This document shows positions 1 to 10,092 of a stretch of DNA of 47,849 bases, piece by piece. The notes beneath the pieces are model-generated. The model ran no database searches and was not told the origin of the DNA. It was given only the letters and a program-made list of their open reading frames with translations. Every line of letters begins with the position of its first letter. Position 1 is the first letter of the stretch. The translations under genes were made by a program, and so were the position numbers. Location: assembly GCA_946803715.1 (NCBI GenBank), contig CAMPET010000037.1, positions 72,820 through 120,668 of the forward strand, in the 5' to 3' direction. Source of the DNA: Beroe ovata. Lineage: Eukaryota > Ctenophora > Nuda > Beroida > Beroidae.

Positions 1-33
1 AACCCCACTCTCACTCCCCCCTCTCCACAAGGG

Positions 34-2577
34 ATGTCAAAACAAGTGCGTCTCCCCCTCAACAACAAAGACGTGTCCCGATTCTTCAACAACTCAGTCT
101 ACAACCGCTCTATCAAACTATGGGTTAACAACACCTGCTTCACCTGCTCTAGACTCATACTCGCACAGCACAGCAGCATATTCGAGCAGCACCTCCGTGA
201 CTCGCCGCCCAGCGTGCTCCTCGACGATTTCCAGGATGTTGAGGGGGCTGAGAGTGGCATTCAGGATGCCCTCATACTCCTGTACGGCGGCGCAGTTCAG
301 ATCGGGATCAGAAATATCTCGGTGCTGTCGAAATTTGCGAGTACGTACAACATAAAGGAGTTGTTGAAGGTGTGCATGGATTGGGTCAAGCATAATCTTT
401 CGGTGGAAACCGTCATGATGTTTTTCAAAGCTCTGAAAACTGAGGATAAGGACGGAGTTCTGGAGATACCGGATATGATTCGGAAATTCATGGAGGAGAA
501 AACAGGACCGATAGTCGATCATTTGTTAAGCAGTTCCGATAACATTGACGATGAGTTTCTCCTAGCCATGCTGGAACTGCCCAGTTCGTCTCTGTTAGTA
601 CAGCGCTGTTTGAAGAGTGGGGTTCTACCTGATCCTATAGTAGATCTGATTTTCAAACACAGCAACACGATCAATGTTAACTTCCTTCTTCACGATGACA
701 AGAGGACGTATGTCAGGCTGATCACGATCCTCAAATCCAAAGCGCGCTCCTACAAGGACATGGAGAAGATCATTGACATCCAACAGAAATGTATCTCCAA
801 AATGTGTCACCCGTATGGCTCAGTAGATTCACTGGCAATGGGTGATATAGCACCAGCCCCCTCAATGGTAGGAGGTTATCACAAACCCCCAACTGCATTC
901 CAGTCTGAACTTCCCAGAGTTAGGGAAGAGTACCAGCCCAAGTCACTGGGTCACTTTGCATCGACCCGTGGACGACCTCCTCCGACACTCAGTTCAGATG
1001 ATGCATTCTCCTCCTCCAGAGGGAGACCACAGAACAACAGTACTGAGGACTCAGATTACATGATGCCCGAGGAGTTGAAACATCGTCAGAACAATCCCGA
1101 TCACAGCCGGCCTGGGGGTCCGCCCGATTCACGGGGCAGCTACAGGGAGACACGCCATGAGAATGGGGCTCAGTTTGGTAGGGGCTATAATAGGGACGAT
1201 GATCGGAATGGGGAATTTTCATCACGTGACCGATCTCCCACACCGCGTGACAGACTACCACCCGCTGTTGTAGCTCAACTGAAGCAAAACTTGGAGAAGA
1301 ACTTCGTCCCTAAGTACCCTGACGAGAAACTTAACCCTACCAAGTACAGCGACGATAGGTACGATTGTTTTAGCGATGCTGAGACCTATCTGGACGATAG
1401 AGGGAGAGGGGAGGTGGCAGTGGCAACTGACGGTGTCAAAGCGGTCAGTTTGACACGACTACATAAGAAGGCCGGGGTGCTGCATGGAGCAGCAAATGTG
1501 GAGCAGAAAACGAACTATGCTCAGGTGTACATGAAGAAAGCTAATCTGAATACTGGCGATCATGAGGGTAAGGGTGCGTTTGAGAACCCCCACTTGACAA
1601 ATAAGTCACATGTCAATCCATCGGACCCAGAGATGGCACGAGCATTGAACAAGCTAGCAGAACAGCAAGCTATAATCGAGCACACATACGATAACATGTC
1701 CATCCTTTCATTCCGGCCTGAACAAGCTGAGAAAACTCCTCCTGAGAAAGAGAGTAAGTCCCGGAAGAGAACAAACTCAGGACCTAAGGAAAGCAGTCGA
1801 GCCACTGCACATGATCCACCCACGGCATTCCAGAGGAGTACCGCCCCGAGTGAAACACTGCAAGCCCCCATCCATATTCCCACCACGTTTGGTACCACAG
1901 GTTCTACCCGTGGATCAGTACGCAGTAACCGTGCCCCCTCTCCCCCCTCCAACCCTCCCCCTGGAGCTACGAGTTTTTTTGCCGGCGGGACTCAGGAGGC
2001 AAAGTCCCCGCCGCTAACCCGGCCTCCGCCCGCCCTACAGGTGCCCCCGCCGCCGCCGGACATAGTGCCGGACCCTGTCATACCCGAGATAAACATAGAG
2101 TCTATCAGCGGACTGGACAGTGGGTGTTACCCTGACATGCCGCCTGATTGTATACCTGAGTATGACAAGGTGTCATCACCTCCTGTCACCACCAAGACTC
2201 CTCCTGCCGCACACTCGGTGTCATCACACCCGCCCATGTCCCCACCCGCACACTCTTACCACTCGTCACAGCCCTTCTCTTCGGACGAGAACTATGACAG
2301 GGGACGAGAACAGGCACCGAGGGGCAGACCCGGCAAGATACAGATCCCAGATCTGAACCCTAAAACTGGTGGGATGGCACTGACGCAGGAGGAGCTGTTT
2401 ATGCAGAGTGCAGTGCTGCTCAACAAGCGATCACGGTCTAAGAGCAAGGAACGGACCAAGGACAGGAGCAAGGAAAGGAGTAAGAGCAAGGAGAGGAACA
2501 AGGGATCGGTGAGGAGGAAAAAGTCGGATAAAAATAAGTCGGCCGAGGAAAGAGGTAAATTGAGAGTAATGCAATGA
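34..2577 (+). CDS. BTB-domain protein with long disordered, Arg/Ser-rich tail
   Basis: A single open exon of 847 codons. Residues about 20–130 read as a BTB/POZ fold: a strand–turn motif (IKLWVNNTCF), then a helix after HSSIFEQHL, then the ILLYGGAVQI segment. A helical BACK-like stretch follows to about residue 245. The rest is low complexity: RGRP-type and proline-rich segments, DRSPTPRDR, and a C-terminal run of SKSKER-type repeats like RS-domain or nuclear-speckle tails. BTB domains dimerise and often act as cullin-3 adaptors or in transcription, but no Kelch, zinc-finger or MATH partner domain is visible, so the role is unknown. The frame is open to base 1, and a pyrimidine-rich tract ending CACAAG lies just before the ATG. 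The ATG may therefore be internal, with an upstream exon outside the window. The stop at 2575–2577 is followed by AT-rich DNA with AATAAA at 3054–3059. Confidence 0.85.
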   Translation: MSKQVRLPLNNKDVSRFFNNSVYNRSIKLWVNNTCFTCSRLILAQHSSIFEQHLRDSPPSVLLDDFQDVEGAESGIQDALILLYGGAVQIGIRNISVLSKFASTYNIKELLKVCMDWVKHNLSVETVMMFFKALKTEDKDGVLEIPDMIRKFMEEKTGPIVDHLLSSSDNIDDEFLLAMLELPSSSLLVQRCLKSGVLPDPIVDLIFKHSNTINVNFLLHDDKRTYVRLITILKSKARSYKDMEKIIDIQQKCISKMCHPYGSVDSLAMGDIAPAPSMVGGYHKPPTAFQSELPRVREEYQPKSLGHFASTRGRPPPTLSSDDAFSSSRGRPQNNSTEDSDYMMPEELKHRQNNPDHSRPGGPPDSRGSYRETRHENGAQFGRGYNRDDDRNGEFSSRDRSPTPRDRLPPAVVAQLKQNLEKNFVPKYPDEKLNPTKYSDDRYDCFSDAETYLDDRGRGEVAVATDGVKAVSLTRLHKKAGVLHGAANVEQKTNYAQVYMKKANLNTGDHEGKGAFENPHLTNKSHVNPSDPEMARALNKLAEQQAIIEHTYDNMSILSFRPEQAEKTPPEKESKSRKRTNSGPKESSRATAHDPPTAFQRSTAPSETLQAPIHIPTTFGTTGSTRGSVRSNRAPSPPSNPPPGATSFFAGGTQEAKSPPLTRPPPALQVPPPPPDIVPDPVIPEINIESISGLDSGCYPDMPPDCIPEYDKVSSPPVTTKTPPAAHSVSSHPPMSPPAHSYHSSQPFSSDENYDRGREQAPRGRPGKIQIPDLNPKTGGMALTQEELFMQSAVLLNKRSRSKSKERTKDRSKERSKSKERNKGSVRRKKSDKNKSAEERGKLRVMQ

Positions 2578-3053
2578 TTGTTATTAAGATGTTAAGTGAG
2601 AGGTTTAGTGAGGTTATGATAGACGAAATTGCAATGCTTTATAGCATGGCTTCGAGCATATTTCAAATATTCTGTTGCATAGTAATTCAGTACATCTAAG
2701 CTAAGGATATATAAATTTAGTTTTATCTTTATTTTTTATTACAGTTTATCACATAGTACAGCACTTAGAACATTGATTTTATTGAGTTTTAATCAAATTA
2801 GTTTTTGTAGATAGATTTATTTTAAATGTGAGAAGACTTATTTTAACACGATATCTCATATTCCGTTACGGTTTTAACATGATTAATTTCTCCACAGACA
2901 TAATTATTTCGGGCTCAGCATATTTTGAGTCAAGGTTGACGGGTACGTGTGTGTTTCATGTTACGCGTTTTTGAGTTCCAAAACTTCGGATATGCTCTTT
3001 CACATATTACAGCTGAGGGGAGAGGGGGTTTTAATTGCTGCGTGCCTGATTGT

Positions 3054-3059
3054 AATAAA
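3054..3059 (+). terminator. Candidate polyadenylation signal AATAAA for the BTB gene
   Basis: A canonical AATAAA lies about 480 bp downstream of the BTB stop, on the same strand, in AT-rich sequence. No transcript evidence is available, so this is a candidate only. Confidence 0.35.
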
Positions 3060-3430
3060 TGCACGACTCATGATTGGGAACTCAATAACGAATGAGGAAG
3101 GGCTTGAAATGGGCCAAATTTGAGAAGTTTCGATTTGATTCAATGTCATGTGAACGATACCTCTGAGTGTCGGGCTGTGATACAGCTGATTGAAGTTCGG
3201 GAACGGGTTTCGGTGATAGTTTCATGTCTAGTTCAAAGGAATGCTAGTTCTAACAATTTTCGCATGCAACAGCTAAGGCAATGTTTATCTGTTCGCGAAT
3301 GTTAGATGCCACTTTTGAGGAAAAAATGCTTGATCTTCGTTCTCCGAAAAAAGAGTCTCTGTTCAAAATCAACACATGGCCCATTGTCTAGCTTGCTGAG
3401 TATCGCTGCTGTCTGACACTGCTGTTTCTC

Positions 3431-3673
3431 ATGCCACAATTTAATCCGAAGCTGTCTAAAAGTGGGCTTATTTCAGGCGTGGTCGCGCTCGAACATCCGA
3501 CCAGAGGTCGCCCGAGGAAAGTAAAAAACAACGCGCCGACCACACCCAAAATAATCCCCCCTCCGACAACAGAGAATGACAGCAGCAATACAAGGAAAGT
3601 GGATCAATACCATCTGAAACACATTCCCAGCAAACTTCCTGGTAATAGCCAACCTAGGGATTCAACTGTTTAG
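3431..3673 (+). CDS. Possible small ORF or exon with an AT-hook
   Basis: An 80-codon ATG-initiated ORF. Residues 25–30 are RGRPRK, the core of an AT-hook (a minor-groove DNA-binding motif), followed by lysine- and proline-rich sequence. The AT-hook lies just after a plausible splice acceptor (TTATTTCAG, AG at 3476–3477), and a GT (CTTCCTG|GTAATA) is available near 3641. It could therefore be an internal exon of an unidentified gene rather than a stand-alone ORF. It lies 0.85 kb downstream of the BTB stop. No partner exon was found. It may also be chance coding-like sequence. Confidence 0.3.
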   Translation: MPQFNPKLSKSGLISGVVALEHPTRGRPRKVKNNAPTTPKIIPPPTTENDSSNTRKVDQYHLKHIPSKLPGNSQPRDSTV

Positions 3674-4249
3674 TAGGAATTAGATTTTCTCACTTTCAGA
3701 TAATTTATAAAGAAACCACTAATTGAGCGATCCGTAACATTAATTACAATGTTTTGTCAGATTTTTAACAGATGTTCAATGAGTTCATATAAATGATGTA
3801 GAATTCGGACGTTCACGATTTGATTTTTTGATATTAAGTTGGTTGATGAATTAGGAATAATTCTGTCCTATTTTATTAAACACCGTTTTCTTTCAGAGAG
3901 AGCCATCTATTTCAGTACATTTACAAATTCGGTCTATTCGGGTGAAACGAATCAGTCGTCATATTGATAGGTTCGGTTCTTCATAGACATGTATGTGTGT
4001 GTGTGTGTGATACAGATTACGAAGTGTTATGTATTTTTATTGAAAGCAATGTACATTTCTATACAATTTTAATTTGTACATCGAATTATTTCTTAACCCA
4101 ACAAATACTAGACGTTTCATTTTTTCAATGACTGAAAGAAACCGTGCCTAATTCTTAGACCCGTTAGCAAATTGAGCCCTAACTTTCTAACCATCAATCA
4201 TCTCAGAGAAATGTGACAAATTTGATGGTCGGTCCTACAAAATGAGTGA

Positions 4250-4790
4250 GTCTTTGTCGTTTTTGGAACGCGCGAAGATCCTTTTTCAGTTTATATAGTA
4301 ACGTTTCGCGCGCGTTATCGAAATTGATGCGCGCGTATACATACGTGCAGCGCCAAAATATCTGTCCAATTCTGCGCGCGGTCGCGGAAATGGAAAGTGC
4401 CTATATATGTAATTGCCTATATATGTAATTGCCTATATATGTAATTGCCTATATATGTAATTGCCTATATATGTAAGTGCCTATATATGTAATTGTTGCA
4501 TGTTGTCGATCGATGGTAGACCCTGTCGAGAACTTCGTTTTGCGCGCGCGTCGCGCGAACTTATTCTCAGACGCAAGCTTTGAGCTTGCATCAGCGGTCT
4601 AGCATCGCCAGACAAAAAACGGCATACAGGAGAATAATCTGCAAAATTAAAACTAATTTCGCCAGCGAATAACTTGTGCACACGTTGCGCGCCCCTGTTC
4701 TACTCAGTGAACTGAAAAGTCGTAGAAAGGAGAACCACGGAGACGCGCAGCGCGCGCGGAGTATTTGGGTCACGCAGCGCGGGAACAGAA
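4250..4790. other. CGCG-rich block in AT-rich surroundings
   Basis: Many alternating CG runs (GCGCGCG, TTCGCGCGCG, GCGCAGCGCGCGCGG) occur here within otherwise AT-rich DNA. Similar short blocks occur at about 16730–16825, 37105–37195 and 46205–46240. The block could be CpG-island-like or part of an old mobile element; no coding potential or terminal repeats were recognised. Confidence 0.5.
4399..4494. repeat. 16-bp tandem repeat, six copies
   Basis: The unit GCCTATATATGTAATT is repeated six times head to tail with almost no change (one unit ends AAGT). It sits inside the CGCG-rich block at 4250–4790. The near-identity of copies suggests recent expansion or slippage. Confidence 0.9.
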
Positions 4791-4854
4791 TAACTGAATT
4801 TCGCCAGCGATCAAAAATTTCTCGAAGTCGACAGGCAGGGTTTATGTATATCTG

Positions 4855-4855
4855 A
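4855..4855. other. Single N (assembly joint)
   Basis: One N in non-coding DNA. No duplicated flank was recognised here, unlike the joints at 7393 and 26819. Sequence of unknown length may be missing. Confidence 0.8.
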
Positions 4856-5572
4856 NACAGATGCCGCGAGGGGCTTGCCAGCCCCTTGATTGATATGATA
4901 ATGCCAAATGCGACTGTTTAATGTTTATAATTATAATGCCAGATTTCATCTGTGTAATTGTATTTGTAAAAAGACAGACACGGATCTCAAAAATTGAAAT
5001 ATTATTATTATTACAAAATCAAGTGAATCAACCTCAAGTGAAATCTGATAAAGGAGCTTTTAAAAACATTTATAGGAATATCAATTTCAAATAAAACATA
5101 AACGATCGAAATGATTTGCATAAACAATCAAAATATCAATTCCATTTAAAATTATTGATGTCGGAAAACAATTAAAGATGAACTCGAACTCAATACCGCG
5201 GATATTCGGTAAGACTGTCGTCAGCTCAATGTTCAGCTTGTTTATATTAATATTGTGCATGAAATAAGCCGACTAGTTTCTCAATCAACCCCTAAAACAG
5301 GGCTATGTGTTGGTAATGGTATACTATAATAATTACTCAATACTCATGCTTGAAACTGATATGAGTCAGTACTTGAAGTGGAAATAAAAACTCGAAAAAG
5401 GTAGGATTTGATTGAGGATTCTTAAAAAGAAGAATTCTTTGTCTGATTCGATAACCGAAATGTGCGATTATGAGTATCACTGATGGTGATATCAGCGGAT
5501 CACCAGTCGCACCAAAACCAGCAGATAATCATAAAGAGTTAGAGACAATCAGCTGTTCCAAGTTCATTCTTC

Positions 5573-8021
5573 TCAAGTTGCGCTAACTTGCGACTCCCCA
5601 CTCTGAGTTATAACTTGTGACGGCGTTGTATCCAACAAACCCTGCACTTCTGAGTTAGTCCGTTCTCCAGTACTTCCCGCAGAACACCACAGTTTAGCCC
5701 GCTGGTGGAGCCTCCTCGACCACCTCAGCACAGGATCGCTGTGATCCATGAAGCAGAGGACGTTCAGTACGACGAAACTAGCTCCAATCAGAACTGTCCC
5801 CACGAAGAAAGTGGAAGAAAACTGTTCCTTGTTGAGCATAATGTCCACTAACAAGGACACAGGTGATGTCAACCCCAGACCCAGGGTGGCGACCAGGGAC
5901 GTGGTGAGCAGGGTAGACCACAGCATGAGCAGATCTGAGATCACGGTCCCCAGGAGTGCCGTTATTACGAGGTATTTCCAATCCTTGGAATCGGGCCACC
6001 TGAACGTCTCGACCCCCGAATAATGGAGGATGGGGAATAGTGGGAGGAGGAATATGGCTGAGAGCAGACCCACAGTCCCGAAGAAGATTACCATGTCCAC
6101 TCTGTCATCTGAACCGTCTGGGGAACCAGCTGCTCGTCGGAAATAGACCATGTAGACAGCGTAAACCAGGGCAGCCGCGATGGAGAACATGATACCAAAT
6201 AAGGAAGTGGCATCCCTATGAACTCCCCCAGTTCCACCCGCTGCAACAGAGATGTCATCAGACTTTGTGTCTGACAGCGTGAGGATAACAACTCCCGTCA
6301 TGTTGACTAGAATGACAAGGAACTTGGTCAGGGAGATCTTATCCTGTGGTCCAACTGGAAAAGCGGCGCTCATAAAGAGTACGAACACAGACGAAGAGGC
6401 AGACAGCACCTCCACATACGAGAGTGCCGTTTTCTCCAACGCCAACACGTTCAGATAATTGCCGATAAACCAGAGGGCAGAGTAAATTGCTGCCACCTTC
6501 ATGTGCTCTTTGAATGTGAGTCGAGCAAGATCTACACGTGCATTGTACGGCCTGCGCGCCTCGCGCTGCTCAATCACGTGGTGCGGTGCTAAGCAACGCA
6601 CCTCAGCAACAGCTCTAAACTTTATTCTCTTGGATGTGGAGCATTCTAGCATGGAGCCGCTTCTGTTGATGGAGCCCGTGGGTCGACTCGCCACTTCATC
6701 ATCATCCCCCGTCATTGTGCCATTAAACTGGACAGTGGATCGCCGTGGCGTCTCAATGTCTGTAGTGATGGGTGTCTCTGTGTTGGGGAGGGGAAGGGAA
6801 GTGGAAGACGATTTCTTGAGCACGCTCTTCTTGGCCCGAGGTAGTGTGCTCGATTGTGAGAAGTTGAGACTCTCTGCCGCACTTCTGCAATGATTCAGAG
6901 TCAGGGCTGAGGGCTCGAGTTTGGGGAATAGTATCAGTAGCATAGTGCGATGAAATAAAGTATGATCCACATATTGTATACCTGATTTCTGAGGAAAGGA
7001 TCATCTCATCTTCGCTAGTGTTTGTCATGTCACTGTCACTCTCAGAACGGTCATACTCTAATCTTGGGGTGGGGGAGACAAAACCTTAACCATGGAATGA
7101 ATGATGGAATGATGTGATTACAACAAGATCAGATGGGGTCATAGAATGAATGGGGAATGTCAATTGTGGAATGAATTGATAGGAACAACGGTAATTACTG
7201 CTCATTGCCCTGACGAACAATGCAACAGTCGTCACTCTTACCTCTCGTAGCTGGAGGGTCCAAGGTACGCATCCCTGTCCCGTCTCATAGGAACCACACA
7301 GTTCCTACACAGATCGGGCAGGAACTTTACCAGCTTCACCAGGTAAACCATGAACATGGCCGTCTTGAAATAGACCAGGAAGAAGGGCTGGTNAGTCCTA
7401 AAACACACGGCACAGCGCATGTGCATGTGGCCGTAATAGAATGAATGGGGAATGTCAATAGTGGAATGAATTGATAGGAACAACGGTAATTACTGCTCAT
7501 TGCCGTGACGAACAATGCAACAGTCGTCACTCTTACCTCTCGTAGCTGGACGGTCCAAGGTACGCATCCCTGTCCCGTCTCATAGGAACCACACAGTTCC
7601 TACACAGATCGGGGAGGAACTTTACCAGCTTCACCAGGTAAATCATGAACATGGCCGTCTTGAAATAGACCAGGAAGAAGGGCTGGTCGAAGTGGTTTTC
7701 CTTGAAGATGAGATGGGTAAGTTCATCCCCACCAACCCAGCATAGAACTACCAGAATAATGAGACCTGAGGAAGAGTTGAGTATGAAGTAGTGGGGTGGA
7801 GGGAGTGGTATGGGAAGGGTGGAGTGGGAGTGGTGTGGGAGGGAGAGTGGTGTGGGAAGGGTGGGAAGAGGGAGTGGTATGGGAAGGGTGGTAGGGAAAG
7901 GTGGTGTGGGAAGGGTGGGATCTGAAGAGTGGTTCAAGAGGTGATAAAGTGGGTCACCTATTCCTAGAATGTATCTGCGTCTCGGTCCATCATTCATCGG
8001 CAGAGCTATCGATATCGTCAT
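5573..8021 (-). CDS. SLC35F5: SLC35F5-like solute carrier, four exons
   Basis: Reading complement(join(5573..6884, 6982..7062, 7537..7765, 7958..8021)) gives an in-frame product of 561 residues. All introns start GT and end AG, with phases 1, 2 and 2. Exons 1–2 encode RRRYILGIG, the first hydrophobic segment, then DELTHLIF and the second membrane segment (KTAMFMIYL), matching the start of human SLC35F5. Exon 3 is acidic (SESDSD). Exon 4 carries a cytosolic loop (IKFRAVAEVR) and the remaining membrane helices, including FFGTVGLL, LLGTVISDLLMLW and DPVLRW, all positions shared with SLC35F5. Human SLC35F5 is 523 residues. The family consists of multi-pass drug/metabolite-type transporters; this member's substrate is poorly defined. 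ATG at 8021 is the first Met before the conserved RRR motif. A truncated second copy of exon 2 lies in the intron at 7242–7392 beside an N. Confidence 0.9.
7242..7392 (-). pseudogene. Truncated duplicate of SLC35F5 exon 2 (probably an assembly artefact)
   Basis: Bases 7142–7392 repeat 7437–7687 (offset 295 bp) with about five mismatches. The copy keeps the 3' two thirds of exon 2, including the GTAAG donor at 7237–7241. It loses the 5' part, with its splice acceptor and first membrane segment, exactly at the N at 7393. It cannot be spliced as an exon. The position next to an N suggests two unmerged allelic contig ends rather than a true duplication. Confidence 0.8.
7393..7393. other. Single N (assembly joint within a duplicated tract)
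   Basis: The N terminates the truncated exon-2 copy. The 43 bp after it are unique, and then the second, complete copy begins. Confidence 0.85.
7792..7920. repeat. G-rich degenerate minisatellite in SLC35F5 intron 1
   Basis: Irregular repeats of the type GGGAAGGGTGG and GGGAGTGGTAT fill most of the first intron of SLC35F5. On the minus strand the tract is a C-rich pyrimidine stretch upstream of the exon-2 acceptor. Confidence 0.75.
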
Positions 8022-8129
8022 TCCGCCAGTGTGTATGTGTGGGTTACAAGGGAATCAGCTGTGACGACATACCTTCAGAATCGAGTGTTAGAGTTTTCAA
8101 TATGAAAGAAATGGGAGTTGATTGTTAAA

Positions 8130-8754
8130 AGATAGAATGTATGAAGGTAGTAGACACAAGACAAGAAATATAAGAATTGAACAAAAGTAACAAAATCGGG
8201 CTAAAAGCCTCGAAATATAACTCAACATAGTCATGGAAATGTAAAAAGTTAAAAATAATTTAAAACACGATTATAAATTGTAAAAATTTCAATGAATGAA
8301 ATCGATTCAGACAATCAATCATTCGTTCAATGGAATGGGCAGAAATTTAAACCCCAAAACCCCTCTTTCTTCCATGTTATTTGATTCTTCCAAAATTCCA
8401 CTAGATTAAGACTCGCTGAACGGCTTGTATTAAATTTGATACGGCCTTATCAATTGAGCTACCACAACTGGAAGATAAAGTATCGCGGCTTCTTGCAGTG
8501 AGATTCAATTGCCTAGACACGTAGTAAGCCTGTCAAAAGTGTCCTCAATCAAAAACATACAAAACAAAGTAATAAGTTAGAAACATTTATTCACTAAAAA
8601 TATTTTGTTCAACCAAACAATAAATTAAATAAACGATAGAAATCAAATTAAAATAATCGTTAAAATATAAAACAATATTCATTTGTTACCTAACCAACTA
8701 AAACAGTATTTCTTTGTTAGTTCAAACAAGCGTGACATGTAGACAGTGTCATCT
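8130..8754. other. AT-rich spacer between SLC35F5 and the repeat-protein gene
   Basis: No gene seen. On the minus strand this is downstream of the stop at 8755. AATAAA on the minus strand (TTTATT at 8586–8591) is a plausible poly(A) signal for that gene. The 5' end of SLC35F5 probably lies near 8022–8130. Confidence 0.5.
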
Positions 8755-10092
8755 TCAAGACTCATTCATTTCCCTCTTCACTCCTTGATAACTCTCAGTT
8801 TCCACTGCAGCGCCAATAACTCTAGAAATCTCTGATAAGAGGGATATAGCATTGACACCTTCACTCAAACCACTGAGCAGGAGACTGGTACATCTGTCTG
8901 TATAATTGATAATATCAGGAATATCAGTAATCTGAGACGAGATCCTGGGAATATCGCGGATCAGTGACGTCACTCCCTGTTCGATTCTCTCTCGGTGGAC
9001 ACTCTGATTGAGGTTTGTGCCGTGTGGTGTTCCATGATTCATATTGACACTGAGTGAGGGGTGAACGTCATAATGTACAGTGTTGGGAGAAACAGGGTGG
9101 TGATTGTTGGATTGTAGACGTCTGGGTGTCACAGCTCTGAAAGCGGAAACAGGGACAGTTGTGTGACTAGCACGGTTGTAACTATGGTAACTGTGGAAGG
9201 AGAGTTCTTGGTTACCCACAGGCGTGTTACAAGCGATACCATGGTTACCCACCGGCGTGTTACAAGGGATACCATGGTTACCAACAGGCGTGTTACAAGG
9301 GATACCATGGTTACCCACAGGCGTGTTACATGGGATACCATGGTTACCCATCGGCGGGTTACAAGGGATACCATGGTCACTCACCGGCGCGTTACAAGGG
9401 ATACCAAGAGTACTCTCATGAGAGATGCAATGAATAGCCGCAGGGGTGTAACACTGGGTATCGCGATAACCAGCATGGTTGTTACCATGGCTACTAAGAG
9501 CATGGTGACCACTCAGAGCATGGTTGTTACCACTCAAAGCTTGGTTGTTACCACTCAGAGCACGGTTGTTACCACTCAGATAGTCATGGTGTTTGCTTGT
9601 ACCTTGAGTAAAGACACCAGGTTCATTCATCCTATACTGAGATGGTTCAGCGGTACGGTTTACGGCATGGTCTGGAAAAAAGTGAGTATACGCATTGACA
9701 TTGGGTGTGTTGTTCTGGTGTGTTTCTGTAGTTGATTGAGTGCGTCGTGTTGCTTCGCGTTCCTTGGCAACCTTTCTCTTACTGCGGATTTCACACGTTG
9801 CTTTCTTGTTGCTTGAGGTGGATGATGGTGCTCGTCTTTTCCTCTGATGTGTTGAGTCCGAAGATTGGACCTGGTTCAAGTTATCAACACTCGTATCATC
9901 CAGCGATCGCTTTCTCTTTGATGAGGGCTGATCTTTAGCCCTTCTTTTGGAGACGAACTGACATCTGATTGCTTCATTCATCTGATTGAAATTGGGCACA
10001 ATTGTACGAGTCTTGGGAAGTGTTTGTCGTATGACAACCTTTACCAACTTGATAGCATCGTCAGAGGGTTGCTGAGGCATATTGGCGCTCAT
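8755..10092 (-). CDS. Basic, Asn/His-rich protein with an 11-residue tandem repeat; unrecognised
   Basis: A single 445-codon ORF from ATG 10092 to TGA 8755. The N-terminal third is strongly basic (KRRAKDQ, KRKRSLDD, RKRRAPSS, RSKRKVAKERE), which suggests nuclear localisation. Residues about 172–210 repeat LSGNN(R/Q/H)A. Residues about 229–295 hold six near-identical copies of the unit NHGIPCNTPVG (33 bp each). The C-terminal ~80 residues look like ordinary helical sequence (ITDIPDIINYTD, LLSEISRVIGAAV). I do not recognise the family; it may be lineage-specific. It is head-to-head with the small membrane-protein gene at 10493, with 400 bp between start codons. A coding sequence interrupted by introns cannot be excluded, but none is needed. 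Confidence 0.7.
   Translation of the reverse strand: MSANMPQQPSDDAIKLVKVVIRQTLPKTRTIVPNFNQMNEAIRCQFVSKRRAKDQPSSKRKRSLDDTSVDNLNQVQSSDSTHQRKRRAPSSTSSNKKATCEIRSKRKVAKEREATRRTQSTTETHQNNTPNVNAYTHFFPDHAVNRTAEPSQYRMNEPGVFTQGTSKHHDYLSGNNRALSGNNQALSGNNHALSGHHALSSHGNNHAGYRDTQCYTPAAIHCISHESTLGIPCNAPVSDHGIPCNPPMGNHGIPCNTPVGNHGIPCNTPVGNHGIPCNTPVGNHGIACNTPVGNQELSFHSYHSYNRASHTTVPVSAFRAVTPRRLQSNNHHPVSPNTVHYDVHPSLSVNMNHGTPHGTNLNQSVHRERIEQGVTSLIRDIPRISSQITDIPDIINYTDRCTSLLLSGLSEGVNAISLLSEISRVIGAAVETESYQGVKREMNES
9210..9407. repeat. 33-bp tandem repeat, six units, coding
   Basis: Six 33-bp units, each containing ATACCATGGTTACCC, encode on the minus strand the NHGIPCNTPVG repeat of the 445-residue protein. Unit length is a multiple of three, so copy-number change keeps frame. 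Opposite-strand reading frames through the tract are also open for the same reason and are not genes. Confidence 0.95.

Larger units (their letters stand above)
2578..5572. other. Intergenic / 3'UTR stretch between the BTB gene and SLC35F5
   Basis: About 3 kb without a clear gene. The first ~500 bp is AT-rich and is probably the 3'UTR of the BTB gene, with a candidate poly(A) signal AATAAA at 3054–3059. The rest holds a weak AT-hook ORF (3431–3673), a short GT run (3992–4008), a CGCG-rich block (4250–4790), a 16-bp tandem repeat (4399–4494) and one N at 4855. After the N comes a short GC hairpin (AGGGGCT/AGCCCCT) and AT-rich DNA that presumably includes the 3'UTR of the minus-strand SLC35F5. 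Confidence 0.6.

Noticed and set aside
1560-1952. 130-codon minus-strand ORF inside the BTB gene
   Set aside because: Shadow of the long plus-strand BTB coding sequence; no features of its own.
5748-6893. Plus-strand ORFs opposite SLC35F5
   Set aside because: Antisense shadows of a conserved multi-pass transporter exon.
9210-9407. CRISPR-like array of direct repeats
   Set aside because: Repeats are contiguous with no unique spacers, are coding, and the DNA is eukaryotic.
9163-9735. 190-codon plus-strand ORF (VTHRRVTRDTMVT repeats)
   Set aside because: It is the antisense reading of the 33-bp repeat whose unit length is a multiple of three; the minus-strand frame is longer, has a real start, and has non-repeat flanks.
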